This document shows, piece by piece, positions 47,805 through 53,928 of a stretch of DNA of 53,928 nucleotides (the first letter of the stretch is position 1; every line of letters begins with the position of its first letter). The translations under genes and the position numbers were made by a program. This DNA comes from Curtobacterium flaccumfaciens UCD-AKU (GTDB lineage: Bacteria; Actinomycetota; Actinomycetes; Actinomycetales; Microbacteriaceae), in assembly GCF_000349565.1 (NCBI RefSeq), contig NZ_KB714631.1, positions 256,510 to 310,437 on the forward strand, given 5' to 3'. Under the pieces are notes generated by a model, which saw only the letters and a program-made list of their open reading frames with translations, was not told the DNA's origin and ran no database searches.

Positions 47805-49841
47805 ATGTCAGCGCAGACGGCGAACACCGCCACTACTCCGACCCCGACCACCACGGACCGCCCCGGGTGGGCCGTCCTCGGCCCCGGCGGCATCGCCCGA
47901 CGCTTCCTCTCGCAGCTGCCCGCCAGCGGGGGCGTCCTGGTGGCGGCCGGCAGTTCCTCGACCGAACGCGCACAGGTCTTCGCCGACGAGGCTGCCGGGT
48001 ACGGGTTCGCCGACGTGACCGCCGGCACCTACGACGAGGTCCTCGCCGACCCGCGCGTCGACGCCGTCTACGTGTCGACCGTGCACACCGGGCACGCCCG
48101 GCTCGTGCTCGCCGCACTCCAGGCCGGCAAGGCCGTGCTGTGCGAGAAGCCCCTCGCCGTGAACCACGGCACCGCGATGGCGCTGACCGATGCCGCTCGC
48201 CAGGCCGGCCTGCCGCTCGTCGAGGCGTTCATGTACCGCTTCCACCCGCAGACCGCGGCGCTGGTCGACCTGGTCCGCGACGGCGTGATCGGCGACGTGA
48301 CCCACATCGACGCCTCGTTCGCGTTCCGGACGGGGGAGCGCACGGGGCGGCTGTTCGACGTCGACACCGCCGGCGGCGGGATCCTCGACGTCGGCGGCTA
48401 CCCGGTGACGATGGCCGCGGCGATCGTGCAGGCCGCCACCGGGGTCGCGGTCGCCGAGCCCGTGGACCTCACCGCCACCGGCACGCTCGGACCGACCGGC
48501 GTCGACGAGTGGACGGTGGCGCAGCTCACCTACAAGGGCGGGGTCACGGCCTCGGTCCGCACCGGCGTCTCCGTGCAGGACGACAACGCGGTGTCGGTGT
48601 ACGGCACGCGCGGCCGCATCGTCCTCACCGACCCCTGGACGCTCGGCGACGACCCCACGATCGAGATCCGCACGGTCGACGAACCCCCTCGTTCGCTTTC
48701 TTTCGCGGGAGAGCACCCCTACGCCCGAGAGGCCGACGCCACCACCGACGCCCTGCGTGCCGGTGCGGTCGAGGCAGCGCAGATGACCATCGACGAGACC
48801 CTCGCCACCGCGCGCACGCTCGACCGGTGGCGCGCGGCGATCGGCCTGCGCTACCCGTTCGAGGCCGAGTCCGCCGACATCCCGACGGTGTCCGGCCGAC
48901 CGCTCGCCGTGCAGGACGGCAACCCGATGCGGTACGGCGAGGTGCCGGGGGTCGGCAAGCGGATGTCCCGCCTGGTGATGGGCGTCGACAACCAGCCCGA
49001 CCTGGCCCACGCCAGCGCGATCTTCGACCTGTTCGTCGAGCAGGGCGGCAACGTCTTCGACACCGGGTACATCTACGGCGGCGGGGTGCTCGAGGGTCGG
49101 CTCGGGAAGTGGATCCAGAACCGGGGGATCCGCGAGGACGTGGTCGTCATCACGAAGGGGGCCCACACCCCGCACTGCGACCCGGAGTCGATCACCCGGC
49201 AGCTGCTCGAGAGCCTGGACCGACAGGGCACCGACTACGCGGACATCTACATGATGCACCGGGACAACCCGGACATCCCGGTGGGGGAGTTCGTCGACGT
49301 GCTCGACGAGCACCGTCGTGCCGGCCGCATCCGCGTCTACGGCGGCTCGAACTGGACCCCCGCACGCTTCGACGAGGCGAACGCCTACGCCCGGGCCAAC
49401 GGGAAGCACGGGTTCGAGGTCCTGAGCAACCACTTCGGTCTCGCCGAGGCGTACGACGTGCCGTGGGACGGCTGCGAGCACGCGACCGACGCCGCGTCGA
49501 AGGCCTGGCTCGAGGAGCGCCAGGTCCCGCTGCTGCCGTGGTCGTCGCAGGCCCGCGGCTTCTTCACCGGCCGCGCGACGCCCGAGGACACCAGTGACGC
49601 CGAGCTCGTCCGCTGCTACTACTCGGACGACAACTTCGAGCGGCTCCGGCGTGCACGCGAACTCGGGGAGCAGTTCGGCGTCCCGGCGACGGCGATCGCC
49701 CTGGCGTACGTGCTCCACCAGCCGTTCCCGACGTTCCCGCTCTTCGGACCCCGTACGATCGCGGAGGCCCGGTCGTCCATGACCGGCCTCTCCGTCGACC
49801 TCACCCCGGAACAGGTGGCATGGCTGGACCTCCGCGCCTGA
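47805..49841 (+). CDS. Gfo/Idh/MocA oxidoreductase fused to aldo/keto reductase
   Basis: A 678-aa fusion. The N-terminal half (about 20-350) is a Gfo/Idh/MocA dehydrogenase: Rossmann motif GPGGIA (26-31), CEKPLAVN (EKP 114-116) and GGGILDVGGYP, like the dihydrodiol-dehydrogenase/glucose-fructose oxidoreductase branch. The C-terminal half (about 385-678) is an aldo/keto reductase with the full tetrad Asp419, Tyr424 (FDTGYIYG), Lys451 (VITKGAH) and His485 (YMMHRDN). Two NAD(P)-dependent steps on a sugar or polyol in one chain are likely; the substrate is unknown. AAGGAT precedes the ATG. lacI overlaps its end. Confidence 0.92.
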   Translation: MSAQTANTATTPTPTTTDRPGWAVLGPGGIARRFLSQLPASGGVLVAAGSSSTERAQVFADEAAGYGFADVTAGTYDEVLADPRVDAVYVSTVHTGHARLVLAALQAGKAVLCEKPLAVNHGTAMALTDAARQAGLPLVEAFMYRFHPQTAALVDLVRDGVIGDVTHIDASFAFRTGERTGRLFDVDTAGGGILDVGGYPVTMAAAIVQAATGVAVAEPVDLTATGTLGPTGVDEWTVAQLTYKGGVTASVRTGVSVQDDNAVSVYGTRGRIVLTDPWTLGDDPTIEIRTVDEPPRSLSFAGEHPYAREADATTDALRAGAVEAAQMTIDETLATARTLDRWRAAIGLRYPFEAESADIPTVSGRPLAVQDGNPMRYGEVPGVGKRMSRLVMGVDNQPDLAHASAIFDLFVEQGGNVFDTGYIYGGGVLEGRLGKWIQNRGIREDVVVITKGAHTPHCDPESITRQLLESLDRQGTDYADIYMMHRDNPDIPVGEFVDVLDEHRRAGRIRVYGGSNWTPARFDEANAYARANGKHGFEVLSNHFGLAEAYDVPWDGCEHATDAASKAWLEERQVPLLPWSSQARGFFTGRATPEDTSDAELVRCYYSDDNFERLRRARELGEQFGVPATAIALAYVLHQPFPTFPLFGPRTIAEARSSMTGLSVDLTPEQVAWLDLRA

Positions 49842-50827
49842 CCCCGGGCGGCCGCGCGACGATCATCGACGTCGCCGCGGCCGCCGGGGTGTCCCGGCAG
49901 ACCGTCACCCGCGCGATGAACGGCATGTCCGGCATCAGCGCGGCGACCAAGGACCGCGTGCTCCAGGCCGCGGCGGCGCTCGACTACCGGCCGTCGCGGT
50001 TCGGCCGCGGGCTCGTCACCGGCGGCGACCACCAGCTCGGACTCGTCGTCAACGACCTGCGGAACCCCTACGCCCCCGCGCTCGCGTCGGCGGTGCTCGG
50101 CCTGGCCGCCGCTCGCGGGTGGAACGTCATGCTCGCGGACGTCGGGCTCGCGAGCGACTCGGACCGGATGGTGGAGTCCCTCGGCGCGCAGACCGACGTC
50201 GTGATCGGCTACCTCGGGTCCCGGGCGCCGGAGTGGATCGAACGGCTCGGCTCGGTCCCCGTCGTCGAGCTCGACCCCTCGGGCCCGGTGACCCGCGCCG
50301 CGGTCCGGATCGACCCGACCGCCGCGATCGAGGACCTCGCCGACCACCTCGTCGACACCGGGGTGAAGCACCCCGTCGTGCTCGACGCCGCCGCCGACGG
50401 TGTGCCGAGCCAGCGGGGGGAGCGCATGGTCGCGGCACTGCGGCACCGCGGGTACCTGCCCGACCTCGTCATCGCGTCCGTGCCCACCGCCGAGGCCGGT
50501 GCCGAGCAGACCGAGCGGATCCTCGCCGAGCACCGCCGTGTGGACGCTGTCCTGGCGTTCAACGACGTCCTGGCCCTCGGCGTGCTGTCGGCCTGCCGTC
50601 GTGCCGGCGTCGACGTCCCCGGTGACGTCCGCGTGGTCGGTGTCGACGGCCTGCCGCTCGGCACGCTCGTCGCGCCGACACTCACCACGCTGGCCGTCGA
50701 CCTGGACGAGGTCGCCGGCCAGGCCCTCGACCTCGCGCTCGGCATGCTCGCGGGCGAGCTGCCGCGCTCCGGCGCGGCCGTGGAGCGCATGGTGCGACAC
50801 CGGTTGCTGCTCCGCGAATCGGCGTAG
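49820..50827 (+). CDS. LacI-family transcriptional regulator
   Basis: A 335-aa regulator. The N-terminal HTH ATIIDVAAAAGVSRQTVTRA followed by MNGMSGISAATKDRVLQAAA and DYRPSRFGRGL hinge helix is canonical; the rest is a periplasmic-binding-like effector domain. The ATG lies 22 nt inside the end of the fusion gene, so the two are coupled. It probably binds the palindromes at 47706 and 47774 and responds to a sugar-type ligand. Confidence 0.93.
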   Translation: MAGPPRLTPGGRATIIDVAAAAGVSRQTVTRAMNGMSGISAATKDRVLQAAAALDYRPSRFGRGLVTGGDHQLGLVVNDLRNPYAPALASAVLGLAAARGWNVMLADVGLASDSDRMVESLGAQTDVVIGYLGSRAPEWIERLGSVPVVELDPSGPVTRAAVRIDPTAAIEDLADHLVDTGVKHPVVLDAAADGVPSQRGERMVAALRHRGYLPDLVIASVPTAEAGAEQTERILAEHRRVDAVLAFNDVLALGVLSACRRAGVDVPGDVRVVGVDGLPLGTLVAPTLTTLAVDLDEVAGQALDLALGMLAGELPRSGAAVERMVRHRLLLRESA

Positions 50828-50899
50828 GTCCGGGAACGCGACCAGAGGACGGCCCGACGGCAGACGGCACGACCGCCACGGGCCTCCCGGCCGTCGTCA
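50828..50899. terminator. Possible terminator after lacI, partial GGGAGGCCCGTGG element
   Basis: CCACGGGCCTCCCGG (50878-50892) is one arm of the dispersed terminator family. The other arm is degenerate; GACGGC and GCCGTC nearby could form a weaker stem. Confidence 0.4.
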
Positions 50900-50936
50900 G
50901 TTGCACTTGCAACCAAAACCGTCCGGACGGTACACT
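50900..50936 (+). promoter_or_regulatory. Sigma70-type promoter with two perfect palindromes
   Basis: TTGCAA (50907-50912) and TACACT (50931-50936), 18 bp apart, form a good promoter. GTTGCACTTGCAAC (50900-50913) and ACCGTCCGGACGGT (50918-50931) are both perfect 14-bp palindromes and cover the -35 and the spacer. This is the layout of a tightly repressed promoter. The 5' leader to the MFS start is about 100 nt. Confidence 0.7.
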
Positions 50937-51040
50937 AACGGAGTCCTGACGGGGCGCGTGTCCATCCCGCGTCCCGTCTCGTCTGCCCCACGTACCACCC
51001 GCCGTCGACCTGGTCCGGCTCGAAGTCCCAGGAGTCCGCC

Positions 51041-52564
51041 GTGTCCGCACTGCTCACCAGCCCCGTCGCCACCCGCGTCACCGGGAGCCGCGCCCGACGG
51101 TTCCTGGCGCTCGCCGTGCTCATGCTGCCGGTGCTGCTCATCTCGGTGGACAACACCATCCTGAGCTTCGCGCTGCCGTCGATCAGCCGCGCGCTGAACC
51201 CGGACGCCACCACGCAGCTCTGGATCGTGGACGCGTACCCGCTCGTGCTCGCCGGACTGCTCGTCGTCATGGGCAGCATCGGCGACCGGATCGGCCGCAG
51301 GCGGATCCTGGTGATCGGCGCGACCGGCTTCGCCCTGTTCTCGGTGGCCGCGGCCTTCGCGACCGACGCCTGGATGCTCGTCGCGGCACGGATCGCGATG
51401 GGGGTCTTCGGCGCGATGCTCATGCCAGCCACGCTGTCGATCATCCGCAACGTGTTCGTCGACGCGGGGGAGCGGCGGATGGCGCTCGCCGTCTGGTCGA
51501 CGATGTTCGCCGCCGGCAACGCGCTCGGCCCGCTCGTCGGTGGCGCCCTGCTCGCGCACTTCCACTGGGGCAGCGTGTTCCTGGTCGCGGTGCCGATCCT
51601 CGTGCTCATGCTCGTCGGTGTGCCGTTCTGCGTGCCGGAGTCCCGCGACCCGCTGCCCGGGCCGGTCGACCTGCCGAGCATGTTCCTGTCCCTCGGAGCC
51701 CTCGCACCGATCGCCTGGGCCATCAAGTCCGTCGTGCACCCCGAGGAGCGGGGCCTCGCGATCGCCATGCTCGCCGTCGGTGTCGTCTGCGGCATCGCGT
51801 TCGTCCGCCGGCAGCTGCGGTCCCGCACGCCGATGCTCGACCTGCGGCTGTTCCGCAGCACGGCCTTCACCGGCAGCGTGCTGATGAACCTGGCGGCGAT
51901 GTTCTCGCTCACCGGGTTCCTGTTCTTCATCGCCCAGCACCTGCAGCTCGTGGCCGGGCTCGATCCGTTCGCGTCCGGCGTCGTGCTGATCCCGGGGTCG
52001 GTGCTGACCATCGTCGCCGGGCTCGCGGTCGTGCCGGTCGTCGCCCGGGTCGCACCGCGGTGGGTCGTGTCGGTGGCGCTGCTGTTCTCGGCGGCGGCGT
52101 ACGCCCTCGTCGCGGTCCTCGGACACCACGCGTCCATCGCGGCCCTGGCGTTCGCGTTCGTGCTGCTCGGCATCGGCATCGGGGCGTCCGAGACGGTGAC
52201 GAACGACCTCATCATCTCGACGGCACCGGCGGACAAGGCGGGTGCGGCATCGGCGATGTCCGAGACGGCGTACGAGATCGGTGCCGTGCTCGGCACCGCG
52301 GTCCTCGGCACGATCCTGGCGACGACCTACCGGGCGCACGTCGTGGTGCCCGACGGGTTGTCTTCGTCGGCGCACGTCGCGGCACAGGAGACCCTCGGTG
52401 GCGCGGTCGCCGCGGCCGGTCAGCTCGGTGGTGGCGCCGGGCAGGCACTGCTCGAGTCGGCACGGGCGGCGTTCGACTCCGGCGTGACGATCACCGCGGG
52501 CGTCGCGGCGGTGCTCATGGTCGTGGCGGCAGCGGGTGCGCTCGTCATGCTCAAGCGCCGCTGA
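51041..52564 (+). CDS. MFS transporter, DHA2 (SmvA/QacA-like) family
   Basis: A 507-aa protein with about 14 membrane helices. LISVDNTILSFALPSISRAL is motif D1, GSIGDRIGRRRILVIGATGF motif A, and GNALGPLVGGALLAHFHWGS motif C. The group includes exporters of cationic biocides such as quaternary ammonium compounds (SmvA, QacA); the real substrate is unknown. GTG at 51041 follows AGGAG. No regulator gene is adjacent except lacI upstream, whose sites differ from the palindromes here. Confidence 0.92.
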   Translation: MSALLTSPVATRVTGSRARRFLALAVLMLPVLLISVDNTILSFALPSISRALNPDATTQLWIVDAYPLVLAGLLVVMGSIGDRIGRRRILVIGATGFALFSVAAAFATDAWMLVAARIAMGVFGAMLMPATLSIIRNVFVDAGERRMALAVWSTMFAAGNALGPLVGGALLAHFHWGSVFLVAVPILVLMLVGVPFCVPESRDPLPGPVDLPSMFLSLGALAPIAWAIKSVVHPEERGLAIAMLAVGVVCGIAFVRRQLRSRTPMLDLRLFRSTAFTGSVLMNLAAMFSLTGFLFFIAQHLQLVAGLDPFASGVVLIPGSVLTIVAGLAVVPVVARVAPRWVVSVALLFSAAAYALVAVLGHHASIAALAFAFVLLGIGIGASETVTNDLIISTAPADKAGAASAMSETAYEIGAVLGTAVLGTILATTYRAHVVVPDGLSSSAHVAAQETLGGAVAAAGQLGGGAGQALLESARAAFDSGVTITAGVAAVLMVVAAAGALVMLKRR

Positions 52565-52619
52565 GCGGGCGCGGAGTCGTCGCCACGGCGCGCCCGGCCG
52601 TCCCCGAACCTGTGAATCG

Positions 52620-52650
52620 TTGACCTCAACCAGGGTTCAGGTCATACGTT
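52620..52650 (+). promoter_or_regulatory. Promoter with SoxR/MerR-like palindrome in a long spacer
   Basis: TTGACC (52620-52625) and TACGTT (52645-52650) are 19 bp apart, the long spacing used by MerR-family activators. In the spacer CCTCAACCAGGGTTCAGG (52624-52641) is an 18-bp imperfect palindrome resembling the SoxR box (CCTCAAG..CTTGAGG) in its outer bases. Confidence 0.5.
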
Positions 52651-52705
52651 GGGTGACAGCCGCCGAGTGACGGCAGCCCCTCCCGAAGGAACGACCACGA
52701 TCACC

Positions 52706-53215
52706 ATGCCCGACGAAGCACCGGCCACCATCGCCGACGTGTACAAGTCCGCGTTCCGCGGGCACCCTGCCGGCGTCGCCGTCATCACGGCCGAAGGCCC
52801 GGACGGACCGACCGGCCTCACCGCGTCGAGCGTCGCGAGCGTCGCCGTCGACCCACCCGTCCTCGTCTTCTCGCTCTCCACCAACTCCGGCTCGGCCGGG
52901 GTCGTGCTCGGTGCGCCGATCTTCGTCGTGCACCTGGTCGACTCCCTCGGGGTCGCACTGGCCAAGCGCTTCGCCTCGACGGGCAGCCCGGCGGCCGACG
53001 ACCCGATCTGGGGCACCCTGCCGTCCGGCGACCGCTACCTGCCGAGTGCGGCGAGTGCCCTCCGCTGCCGACCGCTGTCGACGACCCCGATCGGCAGCTC
53101 GACCGTCGTCGTCGCCGAGGTGCTCGACATCATCGTCGGCGCCGACCGTGGCGAGCCGCTGGTCTACCACAACCGGGAATTCCACTCCCTCACCGATCGT
53201 TCCCGGCTCTCGTGA
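52706..53215 (+). CDS. Flavin reductase-like domain protein
   Basis: A 169-aa protein of the flavin-reductase (HpaC/FMN-binding split barrel) family: FRGHPAGVAVITAEGPDGPT, GLTASSVASVAVDPPVLVFS, FVVHLVDS and FHSLTD. It would use NAD(P)H to reduce FMN for partner monooxygenases. The ATG at 52706 is the most family-like start; the AAGGA is about 15 nt upstream, so a GTG at 52667 is an alternative. sod follows 44 bp downstream. Confidence 0.88.
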   Translation: MPDEAPATIADVYKSAFRGHPAGVAVITAEGPDGPTGLTASSVASVAVDPPVLVFSLSTNSGSAGVVLGAPIFVVHLVDSLGVALAKRFASTGSPAADDPIWGTLPSGDRYLPSAASALRCRPLSTTPIGSSTVVVAEVLDIIVGADRGEPLVYHNREFHSLTDRSRLS

Positions 53216-53259
53216 GCCGCGGAGCCGCGTCCACAACCCACTGATCGAAAGGACCTCAC

Positions 53260-53874
53260 ATGGCTGAGTACACCCTGCCGGAACTGCCGTACGACTACGC
53301 CGCGCTCGAGCCGCACATCAGCGGCAAGATCATGCAGCTGCACCACGACAAGCACCACCAGGCCTACGTCACCGGTGCCAACACCGCGCTGCAGCAGCTC
53401 GGTGAAGCCCGTGAGTCGGGCAACTTCGGTGCGATCAACAAGCTCGAGAAGGACCTCGCGTTCCACCTCGGTGGTCACGTGAACCACTCGATCTTCTGGA
53501 CCAACCTCGGTCCGGACACGAAGGTCCCCGAGGGCGAGCTCGCCGCGGCGATCGACGAGTTCTTCGGTTCGTTCGAGCAGTTCCAGGCGCAGTTCGCCGC
53601 CGTCGCGAACGGCATCCAGGGCTCCGGCTGGTCCGTGCTGGCCTGGGACACCGTGGGCCAGAAGCTCACCACGTTCCAGCTCTTCGACCAGCAGGGCAAC
53701 ATCCCGTTCGGTCTCGTCCCGATCTTCATGCTCGACATGTGGGAGCACGCCTTCTACCTCGACTACCTCAACGTCAAGGCGGACTACGTCAAGGCCGTCT
53801 GGAACATCGTCGACTGGGAGAACGTCGCCGCTCGTTTCGAGAACGCGAAGTCGCAGCGGTTCGTCACGCTCTGA
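53260..53874 (+). CDS. sodA: Superoxide dismutase, Fe/Mn type
   Basis: A 204-aa SOD of usual length. Ligands are visible: MQLHHDKHHQAYV (first His), AFHLGGHVNHSIFW (second His) and DMWEHAFYLDY (Asp and His). It converts superoxide to H2O2 and O2. AAAGGAC precedes the ATG. It is probably co-transcribed with the flavin reductase gene. Mn versus Fe cannot be decided from the sequence; manganese is usual in actinobacterial relatives. Confidence 0.97.
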   Translation: MAEYTLPELPYDYAALEPHISGKIMQLHHDKHHQAYVTGANTALQQLGEARESGNFGAINKLEKDLAFHLGGHVNHSIFWTNLGPDTKVPEGELAAAIDEFFGSFEQFQAQFAAVANGIQGSGWSVLAWDTVGQKLTTFQLFDQQGNIPFGLVPIFMLDMWEHAFYLDYLNVKADYVKAVWNIVDWENVAARFENAKSQRFVTL

Positions 53875-53910
53875 TCCGCGTCGGCGGGTCGCCACGGTGA
53901 CGACCTGACG

Positions 53911-53928
53911 AACGGGAGGCACGGTGCC
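53911..53928 (+). terminator. Arm of a terminator palindrome cut by the window edge
   Basis: ACGGGAGGCACGGTGCC, preceded by GACGA, is a variant of the left arm of the GGGAGGCCCGTGG hairpin family, 37 bp past the sod stop codon. The second arm lies outside the window. Confidence 0.5.

Noticed and set aside
50957..51164. Leader peptide gene in the 5' leader of the MFS gene at 51041
   Set aside because: A GTG frame exists but has Arg/Pro/Ser-rich shadow composition, no good ribosome-binding site, and overlaps the MFS gene widely.

Overview
The window is bacterial DNA of very high G+C, densely packed with genes on both strands and strongly biased to C/G in third codon positions. The gene set points to an actinobacterium, most likely Microbacteriaceae and plausibly Curtobacterium. 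Supporting traits are the nrtR-nadA-nadB-nadC-nifS cluster, a fused coaBC, a DUF5997/LysR-like pair, a PIG-V type mannosyltransferase, a LAXTG-anchored chaplin-like protein, GTG starts, and many genes with a TANNNT hexamer 6-7 nt before the start codon (leaderless transcripts). The genus is an inference from gene content. I see no rRNA, tRNA, CRISPR, integrase or transposase.

Layout. 1-5.4 kb: a secreted lytic-transglycosylase-like protein, MarR and GntR regulators, a DoxX/DUF2071/DUF1810-remnant operon and coaBC. 5.5-14.6 kb: an NRDE hydrolase, an SDR, a luciferase-like monooxygenase, an unrecognised 220-aa protein, a PNPOx-like protein, a mannosyltransferase, an MFS pump and an EEP-type phosphatase. 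14.6-18 kb: an array of a short palindromic-ended repeat, then the metQ-metN-metI importer. 18.2-22.1 kb: 2H phosphoesterase, alditol oxidase, MFS pump, acylphosphatase. 22.2-28.0 kb: NAD biosynthesis under NrtR. 28.1-33 kb: small proteins, an FMN reductase, aroQ and a sodium/solute symporter with a small partner. 33-41 kb: VOC protein, 3-methyladenine glycosylase, DJ-1/PfpI protein, the LysR-like/DUF5997 pair, a holin-like membrane protein, an MFS/TetR divergent pair, Lrp and two GNATs. 41.2-44.4 kb: two secreted repeat-rich surface proteins. 44.7-46.8 kb: an FMN riboswitch and riboflavin genes. 46.9-50.8 kb: a TetR, then a Gfo/Idh-aldo/keto reductase fusion with its LacI regulator. 51-53.9 kb: an MFS pump, then a flavin reductase and superoxide dismutase.

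Genes that work together. NrtR probably represses nadABC and the desulfurase that supplies the NadA iron-sulfur cluster. The FMN riboswitch controls riboflavin genes in a genome rich in flavoproteins. A LacI regulator probably controls its own operon through two CGTGAA..TTCACG-like palindromes, and a similar site lies at the symporter promoter 17 kb away. A TetR and an MFS pump share two copies of one operator. The flavin reductase-sod pair has a promoter shaped like those of MerR/SoxR regulators.

Most unusual are several families of short intergenic repeats with inverted ends: exact 78-bp units, 66-bp units, GACGCC-based palindromes, and a GGGAGGCCCGTGG terminator hairpin that also appears at both ends of the window. 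The other standout is a seven-repeat, cysteine-free chaplin-like protein with a sortase signal.
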